Below, one piece after another: positions 36,025 through 44,649 of a stretch of DNA of 64,000 nt. The stretch comes from Sphingobacteriales bacterium 44-61 (lineage in GTDB: Bacteria; Bacteroidota; Bacteroidia; Chitinophagales; Chitinophagaceae). The notes below the pieces were generated by a model that was not told the DNA's origin, did no database searches, and saw only the letters and a list, made by a program, of their open reading frames with translations. Location: NCBI GenBank assembly GCA_001898405.1, contig MKTW01000001.1, forward strand, positions 372,001 through 436,000, given 5' to 3'. Position 1 is the stretch's first letter. Every line of letters starts with the position of its first letter. The position numbers were made by a program, and so were the translations under genes.

Positions 36025-38469
36025 CTATTTCCTTAATTGGTTGTAGTCCAGGAAATAAATAAATCTTACGGTCAACTCATTTCCATGTCTTAACCCAAAG
36101 GTTTGTCCCAGGTTAGGCACATATCTTTTGTAACGCGTGCCGTCCACTGCTTCATCAGCGCCCAGCCAGTTTTTATACCCCACTATCAGCCGGCTGCCAT
36201 ATTGAAAGTCCCAGGTAAAGAATGCATCGGTATTGAAATAATTGACATTATCTGTTCCGGAATAGGGTGTCTGGGAAACAGGCATTCCTTTATCATTCAC
36301 ATAAGCCAATCGTTTGATATCAACATTGCTCCAGTAATGGCGGACTCTCAACGTAAGATTGATCCGCGAAGTGAAATTGTAAATACCGGAAAGAACAGAT
36401 GTTACATCTTTAAAATCCACAAAAGCGATCCTGGGCCTGTTCGCGATATCACGCCCACCTGAAATGATATAATCGGTTTCCGTTTCATACCGGTGCGAAA
36501 CTTCCATGGTGAGCTTATTGTTGAACCGGTAACGCAAACCGCCTTCAAGGATATAATAGTTTTTCTCCGGGTTTTTAAAGAAATCAGACAACAGGAGATC
36601 ATAATTAAAGAAAAGACGCTTGCGGCTGTCTGAACTTCCGGAAAGACCGACGTACCCATACTGTGGCCGGCGGGCATACTGGTCAACAGGACGGCCAAGT
36701 ATAAAATAATCATGCTGATCAGGAAGATAGCCTGCCCTCAAAGTAATGTCCCAAAAATTTCTCAGGTACCAGAAACCACTGGCTTCAAGAGTAAGATCAG
36801 TGAACGCCCCCGGCTTGTATAAGCCGCTTTGTGTAACGTTCAGCGTATAGGTATAATTCAGGAATTTTTTGGTCGGGTTGTATTGATTATAACTGATCGA
36901 TCCTGAATTGACGACCTGGTTAGGTGTTTGCAGATAGCCCAGATCAGTAGGATCATAATTCACAGAACGGATAATATTTTGCGCAGCAAAACGCAGTTTT
37001 CCGCTCACTTTACCAACCCGCAGCATGGAATTAAAACCGTCATACGAGTTATTATTAAACACTTTGCTGTAATGGCCATATCCGCGGATATTGAAATTAT
37101 TTTTCCTGTCATAAAAACTGAAATCGAGGCCGGTCACATTGGCATCACGCTCAGGGCCATCCCTCAGCACATTCGTGTTGGTAAAAGTAATATAGGACCT
37201 GCCTTTCAATGCCTGATCCAGTACCAAGATATTATAATTGGTAAGTGATTCGGTTTTAATTTCTGTTTTATCTCCTGTTGTTTTATCACGGATAGTAGCA
37301 TACATCGGTGCACCGATCGCATTAAAAAAGCCAATACCCAGTTTATTCTTGGTACGGCCTGATAATTTGATCGCATTATATAATTGCGTGCGGCCGGGAT
37401 TTTTAACGATCTCAATATTGGGATCATCGGCAGCCATGTCAACCACATTCTGATATCCCCCCGGAGTAGCCCCTACCCTGCGGGAATAGAAAAGACCGGA
37501 TTTATTGAATATCTCAGTCCCTTCCGTAAAAAAAGGACGGTATTCATCAAACCTCACCTCATAGGGGGTAAGGTTATTGACCACATTATCAGAAATGACC
37601 TGGCCAAAATCCGGTATCAGCGTAGCATCCAGTGTAAAGCTTTCATTGATCCCGTATTTCACATCCATGCCGCCGCTTTTCAACCATTCAGCACGGTAAC
37701 CATCCCGCTCTGGTGTGTTGCGGACGCCGGTGGAGAGATAAGGAGAAAGGCTAAGCCGGAGAGGTGGTTTGATATTTTTTATCCCTTCCAGTAAGCCAAA
37801 CTGGTTTACAAAACCATTCACCTGCGGGTCTACAAAATTCCAGAATGTGGTCTCATTGCTCCTTCTTACGGAACGGAGGAATTGCAATCCCCAGTTCTGT
37901 ATTTCATCTTTACTGAACCGGAGAGAGAGATAGGGTATTTTCATCTCAACAACCCATCCATCATTTTGAATAGTGACTTTACTTTCCCAAACAGCATCCC
38001 AGGTCTTATCACCATACTCACCATAACCGGTCGTAATATTAGGCGCCAGGCGGGCGTCGGTCTGCACATTAGAAGAGGTAACGAGAAACTGGAACCCGTT
38101 CTGCTGATCGTGGTAAGTATCAAAAAATACAGAGAAATAGTCTAGGTCTTTAAGCTGTTCCTCATCACGGGCTGTGATCTGGCGGCGGATCAGTGCCGGA
38201 TCATCGTAAAGGTGGGCGCCAATATAGATGGCGTTATTATCATAGAGCACCTTGACTTCAGTCCTTTGAGAAGCAGGTTTACCTACATTGGGAAAGTTCT
38301 GTATAAAATCTGTTGCAAAAGCCACTCCCTGCCAGGCAATATCATCCAGCTTCCCATCTATTACAGGATGGCGATCAGTTTTGGTTGCGTGCAATGCTTT
38401 TCTCTGGGAGAATACAGTCAAATGGCCCAACAACAACAAGCTCAGGAAGACAATTCTTCTTCTATGCAT
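36025..38469 (-). CDS. CBM9-like / DUF5916 outer membrane protein
   Basis: The 814-residue protein has a signal peptide (RRIVFLSLLLLGHLTVFSQ). A family-9 carbohydrate-binding-like domain follows (about 25-220) with HPVIDGKLDDIAWQG, LYDNNAIYIGAHLYDDP and FFDTYHDQQNGFQFLVTS. The remaining DUF5916 region has amphipathic strands ending in aromatic residues and an outer-membrane-type C-terminus (FIYFLDYNQLRK). It is probably a surface-exposed barrel; ligand unknown. A TATATTTG -7 box on the minus strand at 38486-38493 supports its own promoter. The 3' end nearly touches pdeM. Confidence 0.85.
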   Translation of the reverse strand: MHRRRIVFLSLLLLGHLTVFSQRKALHATKTDRHPVIDGKLDDIAWQGVAFATDFIQNFPNVGKPASQRTEVKVLYDNNAIYIGAHLYDDPALIRRQITARDEEQLKDLDYFSVFFDTYHDQQNGFQFLVTSSNVQTDARLAPNITTGYGEYGDKTWDAVWESKVTIQNDGWVVEMKIPYLSLRFSKDEIQNWGLQFLRSVRRSNETTFWNFVDPQVNGFVNQFGLLEGIKNIKPPLRLSLSPYLSTGVRNTPERDGYRAEWLKSGGMDVKYGINESFTLDATLIPDFGQVISDNVVNNLTPYEVRFDEYRPFFTEGTEIFNKSGLFYSRRVGATPGGYQNVVDMAADDPNIEIVKNPGRTQLYNAIKLSGRTKNKLGIGFFNAIGAPMYATIRDKTTGDKTEIKTESLTNYNILVLDQALKGRSYITFTNTNVLRDGPERDANVTGLDFSFYDRKNNFNIRGYGHYSKVFNNNSYDGFNSMLRVGKVSGKLRFAAQNIIRSVNYDPTDLGYLQTPNQVVNSGSISYNQYNPTKKFLNYTYTLNVTQSGLYKPGAFTDLTLEASGFWYLRNFWDITLRAGYLPDQHDYFILGRPVDQYARRPQYGYVGLSGSSDSRKRLFFNYDLLLSDFFKNPEKNYYILEGGLRYRFNNKLTMEVSHRYETETDYIISGGRDIANRPRIAFVDFKDVTSVLSGIYNFTSRINLTLRVRHYWSNVDIKRLAYVNDKGMPVSQTPYSGTDNVNYFNTDAFFTWDFQYGSRLIVGYKNWLGADEAVDGTRYKRYVPNLGQTFGLRHGNELTVRFIYFLDYNQLRK

Positions 38470-38567
38470 ACAGTTAGTTCCCTGACAAATATAAAAGTCT
38501 GTATTGAATGAGAAAAACTGCCTTGCAAAAAAACGCAGTTATATAGGATTTTTTCTATAAATCAGGA

Positions 38568-39317
38568 CTAATTCATCCTTTTTTTAAGGGTAATTACTTG
38601 TTCCTGGAGGTCATTGACAATAGTAGCCAATTGTCCCATATCCCAGCGTTGTTGCTGGCTGGCTTTTGAGATCACCATTTGCGCCTGCCACATCTCCAGA
38701 ACATCCTCTGTATTCATGGTATAAGGATGGTAGATAGGATTATCGCTGACCAGGGTCAGTTTGTGTTTGGTACGGGCTGTTTTCTGCACACGTTTATACA
38801 CGATGCCTTCGTTGCGCGACACCACAATACAGGCAACATCATTCTTTACATCATCCAGGTTATCCACTTTTTCCCCTACTATCACTGAACCGCTCGGAGT
38901 AGGCAGCATGGAATCCCCAATGATCTCAAAAGCGCGGTAGTTACCCCCGGCGAGCATGGGGAGGGTGAAAGTGTTCAATTCATCAATAAATTCAGGATCA
39001 GCATAGCCGGCGAGATAGCCAGCCGCTGCTTTTACCGGTACAAAGGGAATATCGGTACGCCCGGAAGCCAGTTTCATAGCCCGGCGTTTTGCCAGGTAAT
39101 TACTTTTATTATCACTAAGGTCCTTTCTTAAAATATCATCCAGGGTCAACTTAAAAATATCGCATACCGCTTCCAGCACATCGATACGGGGCTCCGCCCT
39201 TTCTTCCTCATAGGCCCCAAGCAGGGAACGCTTGATACGGAGCTTATTTGCGAATTCTTCCTGGGTCCAACCGCGCAATTTACGGAGGTATTTCAGGTTC
39301 TGATTGGATATTGCCAT
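38568..39317 (-). CDS. XRE-family repressor with LexA-like S24 self-cleavage domain
   Basis: This 249-residue regulator has an N-terminal helix-turn-helix (residues 5-60, LRKLRGWTQEEFANKLRI) and a C-terminal S24 peptidase domain. Catalytic Ser136 is in GDSM and Lys175 in VYKR, a LexA-like spacing of 39 residues. An Ala-Gly pair at 99-100 (KAAAGYLAG) fits the cleavage site used by LexA, UmuD and phage CI repressors. It may respond to RecA filaments and DNA damage. Phage repressors share this architecture, but no phage genes are nearby. A coiled tail near MGQLATIVNDLQEQVITLKK ends the protein. It is divergent from surE, with a large inverted repeat between them. Confidence 0.9.
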   Translation of the reverse strand: MAISNQNLKYLRKLRGWTQEEFANKLRIKRSLLGAYEEERAEPRIDVLEAVCDIFKLTLDDILRKDLSDNKSNYLAKRRAMKLASGRTDIPFVPVKAAAGYLAGYADPEFIDELNTFTLPMLAGGNYRAFEIIGDSMLPTPSGSVIVGEKVDNLDDVKNDVACIVVSRNEGIVYKRVQKTARTKHKLTLVSDNPIYHPYTMNTEDVLEMWQAQMVISKASQQQRWDMGQLATIVNDLQEQVITLKKRMN

Positions 39318-39402
39318 AACAAACTAACTTATTTAGTGCAAAATACTAATTTTTTTAACATTCCAAAAAAATTACTTAGACTTTTTACTGCTTCGCTTAT
39401 AG

Positions 39403-39472
39403 ACCTCTCTTCCCGTCTTCCCGCCTTACCGGTAAGTTTTTACCGGTAAGGCGGGAAGACGGGAAGAGAGGT
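39403..39472. repeat. Perfect 33-bp inverted repeat between the XRE-S24 regulator and surE
   Basis: Positions 39403-39435 are the exact reverse complement of 39440-39472, with a 4-nt spacer (39436-39439). The inner arm contains TTACCGGTAA, itself palindromic. The hairpin has no T-run on either side and lies in a divergent promoter region, so it is not a terminator. It resembles a dispersed palindromic element or a large operator/cruciform. Confidence 0.95.
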
Positions 39473-39559
39473 TGACCGCAGACATTGTATGAACGGTAAG
39501 AAGCCTCTGATATAAAATCCATTGACACTTCAAAAAATAGTATCAATTTTGCACCTTCT

Positions 39560-40384
39560 ATGGCTACAAAGAAAAAAACCGCAGGTGCTAAAAAAACCAG
39601 TGCACCAAAAGTAACAGGAAAGCAAAAGCCTGTAATACTGATCACGAATGATGATGGAGTAACTGCTCCTGGGATCATGAACCTGGTAGAAGCTGTAAAG
39701 GATATGGGAAAGATCGTGGTGGTGGCGCCGGATAAACCGCAGTCGGGTATGGGGCATGCCATTACCATCGGCCAGCCAATCCGCTTGCAGAAAGTGAATA
39801 CGTTTGATGATATTGAAGCTTATTCCTGCACCGGCACACCGGTGGATTGCGTAAAGCTTGCAGTAGACAAAGTTCTCCATCGCAAACCGGACCTTTGCCT
39901 CAGCGGAGTGAACCATGGCGCCAATCATAGTATCAATGTGATCTACTCCGGTACTATGTCCGCAGCAGTGGAAGCAGCAATAGAAAGTATTCCCTCAGCA
40001 GGATTTTCTCTCCTAGACTATAGTATTGAAGCGGATTTTAGCGGAGCAAGAAAATATGCCAGGTTGGTAGTAGAAAAAATGCTGCAAACCAAGCTGGACA
40101 AGCATACTGTTTTTAATGTGAACATACCTGCCCTGCCGGTCAATCTCCTGAAAGGATTGAAGATCTGCAAACAGGCTTATGCCAAGTATGAAGAAGATTT
40201 TATCCAGCGTGAAGACCCGCATGGACGCAGGTATTACTGGCTGACCGGTGAGTTTGTGAACTTTGACAAAGGAAAAGATACAGATGTATGGGCCCTGGCA
40301 AATGGCTATGTTAGTGTAGTGCCCGTACAATTTGACCTGACAAACTACGTTTTAAAGTCCAAACTGGAAAAACTCTGGAAATGA
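39560..40384 (+). CDS. surE: 5'/3'-nucleotidase SurE
   Basis: The 274-residue protein shows the SurE metal site LITNDDGVTAPG, followed by SGMGHAITIG and SGVNHGANHSINVIYSGTMSA. It dephosphorylates nucleoside monophosphates in the cytoplasm and is linked to stationary-phase survival. An unusual Lys-rich N-terminal extension of about 25 residues (MATKKKTAGAKKTSAPK) precedes the family core. The next gene overlaps its stop by 4 nt. Confidence 0.94.
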   Translation: MATKKKTAGAKKTSAPKVTGKQKPVILITNDDGVTAPGIMNLVEAVKDMGKIVVVAPDKPQSGMGHAITIGQPIRLQKVNTFDDIEAYSCTGTPVDCVKLAVDKVLHRKPDLCLSGVNHGANHSINVIYSGTMSAAVEAAIESIPSAGFSLLDYSIEADFSGARKYARLVVEKMLQTKLDKHTVFNVNIPALPVNLLKGLKICKQAYAKYEEDFIQREDPHGRRYYWLTGEFVNFDKGKDTDVWALANGYVSVVPVQFDLTNYVLKSKLEKLWK

Positions 40385-40680
40385 TGTTATTTAAAAGAGA
40401 TAATCTTCAACTGGGACTGATCCTGGGGCTGATAGGTCCGATACTCGGGTTGGTCGTCATTTATTTTTTGAAATTCTCCTCCGTCACTTTCAGCGATTTC
40501 CTGGACGAGTTCTTCAACAATAATAAGTTGATCACTTCCATCGGGTCACTGTCCTTACTGGCCAACGTGATCCTGTTCACCATCTTTGTCAATACACGCA
40601 GAGACAAAACAGCCAGGGGTATATTTTTAGTTACGCTTGTATTCGGCATCGCCATACTGATATTAAAGATCCTGAACTAA
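40381..40680 (+). CDS. Small three-helix membrane protein
   Basis: The 99-residue protein has three likely membrane segments (about 10-30, 52-70 and 80-97), with NTRRDKTARG as a basic loop. It overlaps the surE stop by 4 nt and lies 82 nt before lpxB, so it travels between two conserved enzymes. The function is not recognised. Confidence 0.75.
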   Translation: MMLFKRDNLQLGLILGLIGPILGLVVIYFLKFSSVTFSDFLDEFFNNNKLITSIGSLSLLANVILFTIFVNTRRDKTARGIFLVTLVFGIAILILKILN

Positions 40681-40743
40681 CTGCTTACCAGGTACAGTAT
40701 CAGCCGCAACCGGAAGATTAACTTACCGGAAGCATTCTTCTAC

Positions 40744-40751
40744 TATCTTTG
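40744..40751 (+). promoter_or_regulatory. Candidate -7 box of lpxB
   Basis: TATCTTTG matches TAnnTTTG and ends 11 nt before ATG 40763. No clear -33 TTTG is at the right distance, so the call is tentative. It would let lpxB be expressed apart from surE. Confidence 0.45.
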
Positions 40752-40762
40752 GCCTAATCATC

Positions 40763-41875
40763 ATGAAGTACTACATCATCGCAGGTGAAGCATCAGGCGA
40801 TCTGCATGGCAGCAACCTGATCAAAGAGATCAGGAAGATCGACACATCCGCACAGGTCCGTTGCTGGGGTGGCGATAAAATGCAGGCTGCCGGAGGCGAG
40901 CTTGTCAAGCACTACCGCGATCTTGCCTTTATGGGTTTCACAGAAGTGCTGATGAATCTCCGGACCATTTTCCGCAACCTGAAGTTTTGCAAAGAAGATA
41001 TTACCGCCTATCAACCCGATACACTGATCCTGATCGATTATCCCGGCTTCAACCTCCGCATTGCCAAATGGGCCAGGGAGCAGGGACTGAAAGTGATCTA
41101 TTACATCAGCCCGCAGGTTTGGGCCTGGAAAGAAGGAAGGGTGCGAATGATGAAACAATGCATTGATAAAATGCTGGTCATCCTTCCCTTTGAAAAGGAT
41201 TATTTTAAAAACAAGTGGAACTGGGACGTGGAATATGTAGGCCACCCGCTGGTGGAAGTGATTGAAGCGAAGCAGGCAGATAAACCAGAAAAGCCTTTTG
41301 CCGATAAACCTATCATTGCCCTGCTGCCAGGCAGCCGCAAACAGGAAATATTGAAAAAGCTTCCCATCATGCTTGCCGTCAGCCCGCGCTTTCCTGATCA
41401 CCAGTTTATCGTGGCCAAAGCACCCGGAGTGGAAGAAAGTTTTTATGATGAGCTGATGAAGAACTATACCAATGTATCCTATGTTTCCAATCAAACCTAT
41501 TCGCTGCTGCAACAGGCGCAGGCCGCATTGGTCACTTCAGGCACTGCCACCCTCGAAACTGCTTTATTCGGCGTACCGGAAGTAGTTTGCTATAAAGGAT
41601 CGCCTATCTCCTACGAAATCGCCAAAAGAGTGATAAAAGTGAAATACATTTCACTGGTCAATCTTATTATGGACAAGCTGGTGGTAAAAGAACTGATCCA
41701 GCATGAGCTCACTGTCGATAACCTGTACCGGGAGTTGAATGAGCTATTGAACAGCGAAACAAGAAAAGCCCAACTGGCCAGGGATTACAGTGAATTGAAA
41801 AGGATATTGAGTGAAGGAGGACATGCTTCGCATAAAGCAGCCTTATCAATTGTTCATTATCTGCAGGGCAGGTAG
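40763..41875 (+). CDS. lpxB: Lipid-A-disaccharide synthase
   Basis: This 370-residue GT19 glycosyltransferase joins UDP-2,3-diacylglucosamine and lipid X to make the lipid A disaccharide at the inner membrane. The family signatures are AGEASGDLHGSNLIKEI at the N-terminus, then GGDKMQAAGGEL, DYPGFNLRIAKWA, YYISPQVWAWKEGR, YVGHPLVE, LLPGSRKQEI and VTSGTATLETALFGVPEVV. Its presence shows an outer membrane with lipid A. Length is normal. Confidence 0.96.
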   Translation: MKYYIIAGEASGDLHGSNLIKEIRKIDTSAQVRCWGGDKMQAAGGELVKHYRDLAFMGFTEVLMNLRTIFRNLKFCKEDITAYQPDTLILIDYPGFNLRIAKWAREQGLKVIYYISPQVWAWKEGRVRMMKQCIDKMLVILPFEKDYFKNKWNWDVEYVGHPLVEVIEAKQADKPEKPFADKPIIALLPGSRKQEILKKLPIMLAVSPRFPDHQFIVAKAPGVEESFYDELMKNYTNVSYVSNQTYSLLQQAQAALVTSGTATLETALFGVPEVVCYKGSPISYEIAKRVIKVKYISLVNLIMDKLVVKELIQHELTVDNLYRELNELLNSETRKAQLARDYSELKRILSEGGHASHKAALSIVHYLQGR

Positions 41876-41882
41876 TCCCGGC

Positions 41883-42047
41883 TTATTTCCGTATTAATTT
41901 TATTGCGAGGATGATCAGGCAGATGATAAATACCAGGAGGCTGATACGGTTAATGCTATGCATATAACCGATCCATTTGCTTTTGGGGCGGGATGGATCT
42001 TTTTTTTTGATAAACAGGTATTCTGCCAGTTGTCTTAACACTCCCAT
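41883..42047 (-). CDS. Small membrane protein, probable DUF6728 family
   Basis: A 54-residue ORF begins MGVLRQLAEYLFIKKKDPSR and ends with a single hydrophobic helix and KLIRK. A conserved-looking GYMHSINRISLLVF precedes the membrane segment. The pattern, basic KKKDP then MH-xINRIS then one helix, resembles a small Bacteroidota family I recall as DUF6728. It sits 9 nt after the kinase gene on the same strand and may be translated with it. Function unknown. The short length alone makes the call moderate, but the arrangement argues against chance. Confidence 0.65.
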   Translation of the reverse strand: MGVLRQLAEYLFIKKKDPSRPKSKWIGYMHSINRISLLVFIICLIILAIKLIRK

Positions 42048-42056
42048 ACAGCAAAG

Positions 42057-43094
42057 TTAGGACAATACATCCTTTTTCTCCAGCATTCTCTCCAGCAACA
42101 CAGATTGATTCTTTGCCCGCACCAGGTTCTGGCCTGCATATACCGGCACATAATACCGGTCATTATTCAAATAATCCGTCAAAAAACGCAATGCCTGCAT
42201 ATAGGTCATAAAAAGAGCGGCATAATAGAAATGATCTTTTTCTGAAGGCGTCAGCTCATCTTTCATTTCTTCATGATAACCCTCTACAATGGCATGGTAA
42301 AAATTTTCCCGGATAAAAATATCGTCAGTGTTCTTACCCTCTTCATTCACAGGAGACAAATAAGTGCGCATCATATCTCCGATATCACTGATAAAATAAC
42401 CGGGCATTAAAGTGTCCAGGTCTATTATACATATCCCTTTGCCACCGGCATCAAACAACACATTGCTGATCTTGGTATCATGATGGGTCACTCTCAGTTT
42501 GAATAATGGGTCAGCTTTTATTCTTTTATATTCTTTCACTATGCCTGCCTGCTGAATAAGCATTTGTGAAAGCCCGTTTGTCTCTTTTATTCTTGCCGGA
42601 TTACCTTGCTCCAGTGCTGTCAGGAATTCTTCATACCGGTATTCCAGGTCATGGAAAGAAGGGATGGTAATACGCAATTCACTTACATCCATTCCTGACA
42701 GCAATCGTGTAAACCGTCCAAACTGCCTGGCTGCTTCATAAGCCTGGCTGGCGGTTTCAACTGTATCCTTGGAGTGTGAACCATTCACAAAAGGGAATAA
42801 ACGGAAATATCCTTCTCCTTCCCGGTATATCAATGATCGGCCCTGCTGGCTGGAGAGCGGTGCAATAAAATTATATTCCGGATGATGCAATTGCAAATAA
42901 TCCGAGATCAGCTTCACATTGTAAGCAATATCCGCCGGTGAAGAGAACACATCCTGGTTTATCCTTTGCAGGATATATGCCTGGTCGTGCACAGAAACCT
43001 TCCATGTATGGTTAATAAGACCTGTACCGATCTTTTCCACTTTCATTTCACCACCCTGCAGTCCATACTCTGCTAAAACAGATTCACTCATCAC
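42057..43094 (-). CDS. Phosphotransferase, N-acetylhexosamine 1-kinase (NahK)-like
   Basis: The 345-residue protein belongs to the APH-like kinases. The catalytic loop THHDTKISNVLFD and the metal-binding IIDLDTLMPGYFISDIGDMMR match N-acetylhexosamine 1-kinases. The N-terminal glycine loop is KIGTGLINHTWKV and the fold lysine follows in YILQRIN. It would phosphorylate GlcNAc or GalNAc at C1. The GH109 gene lies 21 nt upstream on the same strand, fitting a GalNAc-release then phosphorylation route. Sugar specificity is inference. Confidence 0.82.
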   Translation of the reverse strand: MMSESVLAEYGLQGGEMKVEKIGTGLINHTWKVSVHDQAYILQRINQDVFSSPADIAYNVKLISDYLQLHHPEYNFIAPLSSQQGRSLIYREGEGYFRLFPFVNGSHSKDTVETASQAYEAARQFGRFTRLLSGMDVSELRITIPSFHDLEYRYEEFLTALEQGNPARIKETNGLSQMLIQQAGIVKEYKRIKADPLFKLRVTHHDTKISNVLFDAGGKGICIIDLDTLMPGYFISDIGDMMRTYLSPVNEEGKNTDDIFIRENFYHAIVEGYHEEMKDELTPSEKDHFYYAALFMTYMQALRFLTDYLNNDRYYVPVYAGQNLVRAKNQSVLLERMLEKKDVLS

Positions 43095-43115
43095 GCTTCA
43101 GTTTAAATAGGTCGT

Positions 43116-44471
43116 TTAGTACTCATCATTCAGTGCAAACACAGGCTTTCTGTACATCCATTGGCCTCCTGTAAAATCAGGGAACTCCACGGTCTGGTTG
43201 CCCAGTCCGATGGATTGTTCACTAAGTGGCGTGATAGCGCTCCATGCTGCTGCATCATACACATCCATTGGTGTAGGCTGGTTGCGTTTGATGGATTCAA
43301 TAAAGGAATGTATCACAAAGAAATCCATTCCGCCATGTGCTGCACCTGCAGTTTCCTTGCTCCATTTTTGCCAGAGAGGGTGATCATATTTGGTCAGCCA
43401 GTCTGCTGCATTGTCCCACTGGTGGGCTTTGGCTGATTTATCCTGTATATAAATGCCTTTGTTCACATCCATCCAAAGCCCTTCAGTACCCTGCACCCTG
43501 AAGCCTAAAGAGTAAGGCCTTGGCAGGTTGGTATCATGTTGAAGCAGGATGGTTTCTCCGTTCGCACACAACAATTGCGTAGTAACAATATCCCCCAGTT
43601 TAAATTCCACTTTGGCATTGGGATGATCTGCTCCGCCTTTTTTAACAATATACTGGTGCAGTCCCCGGCTTTTGGTAGAAAAAGAATTGAGGCTTACAAA
43701 ACGATTCCCGCGGTTGATGTTCACATAATGAGCGATAGGTCCTATTCCATGCGTAGGATACAGATCTCCATTGCGGTGAACAGAGTGGTCAGTTCTCCAT
43801 TTTGCTTCAGAGAAGCCTTTTTCACCAAACTCAACACCATAACCATAAGGATGGGTACCGTCATTGAATTTTACTTCACGCAGGTCATGCTGGTATCCGC
43901 CTTGCAGGTGAACCAGTTCGCCAAACAATCCCTGCCTTACCATATTCAATACAGCCATCACATCACGCCGATAGCAAACATTTTCCATCATCATCACATT
44001 GGCCTGGTAGCGTTCGGCAGCTTTAACCACATCCCAGTGGTCCTGCAGCGTAATACCCAGTATCACTTCAGTGCCCACATAGCGGATGCCTGCTTCCAGC
44101 GCTCCGATGATCATAGGCTTATGCCATTCCCAGGGCGTTGCAATGATCACAGCATCGAGTCCTTTGGTAGCCACCAGTTTTTTCCAGGCATCTGTGCTGC
44201 CGGTATAAACCTGTGGCATCTTTTTCCCGCTTTTCGTGATCATATCGCTGGCGCTCTTCAACATCCTGTCATCAATATCGCAGATAGCTACAAGCTCTGT
44301 ATCAGCCCTGCGCAATACAAGGTCAAGATGGTTTTGCCCACGGAGCCCTACTCCTATTATCCCGATCTTTACTTTAGTATCTGCTTTGGCTGCACCCCAT
44401 ATATCAGCAGGAAGAAAGGCCAATGAAGCGGCAGCAAGCCCTCCGGTTCTGACAAATTCTTTTCGATTCAT
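43116..44471 (-). CDS. Exported Gfo/Idh/MocA-type protein, GH109 (alpha-N-acetylgalactosaminidase-like)
   Basis: This 451-residue protein has an export signal resembling Tat (NRKEFVRTGGLAAASLAFLP), although only one arginine is present and Lys follows. The NAD-binding fold begins KIGIIGVGLRGQNH near residue 35. Later segments ENVCYRRDVMAVLNMVRQG, YGYGVEFGEKGFSEAKWR and DLYPTHGIGPIAHYVNINRG follow the glycoside hydrolase family 109 pattern. GH109 enzymes use bound NAD to cleave alpha-linked GalNAc. The NahK-like kinase follows at 21 nt. Other Gfo/Idh/MocA exported dehydrogenases remain an alternative. Confidence 0.85.
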   Translation of the reverse strand: MNRKEFVRTGGLAAASLAFLPADIWGAAKADTKVKIGIIGVGLRGQNHLDLVLRRADTELVAICDIDDRMLKSASDMITKSGKKMPQVYTGSTDAWKKLVATKGLDAVIIATPWEWHKPMIIGALEAGIRYVGTEVILGITLQDHWDVVKAAERYQANVMMMENVCYRRDVMAVLNMVRQGLFGELVHLQGGYQHDLREVKFNDGTHPYGYGVEFGEKGFSEAKWRTDHSVHRNGDLYPTHGIGPIAHYVNINRGNRFVSLNSFSTKSRGLHQYIVKKGGADHPNAKVEFKLGDIVTTQLLCANGETILLQHDTNLPRPYSLGFRVQGTEGLWMDVNKGIYIQDKSAKAHQWDNAADWLTKYDHPLWQKWSKETAGAAHGGMDFFVIHSFIESIKRNQPTPMDVYDAAAWSAITPLSEQSIGLGNQTVEFPDFTGGQWMYRKPVFALNDEY

Positions 44472-44547
44472 GTATGTGATTTTAATTGACTGGGCGTGAA
44501 TATAGAGGATAATAACACAGGAAGCGCATGCAAACGGTTGTGCAAAA

Positions 44548-44589
44548 TGGTTGGTGGTGGTTCGTTGGCCAACGAATCACCACCAACCA
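44548..44589. repeat. Zero-spacer 21-bp palindrome between the GH109 and HAD genes
   Basis: TGGTTGGTGGTGGTTCGTTGG (21 nt, 44548-44568) is followed directly by its reverse complement 44569-44589, with one mismatch that would be a G:U pair in RNA. It lies in the divergent promoter region, 60 nt before the GTG start of the HAD gene. It may be an operator or a dispersed palindrome. Confidence 0.75.
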
Positions 44590-44649
44590 CTCACAAATAA
44601 GTGTACAATTGACAAGTTTTACTTAGATTTATTTTTTAAACTACTCCCC

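Noticed and set aside
43536-44426. Open frame of 296 codons on the plus strand inside the GH109 gene
   Set aside because: Antisense shadow of a gene with a clear signal and motifs; the plus-strand translation has no recognisable domain and no leader signals.
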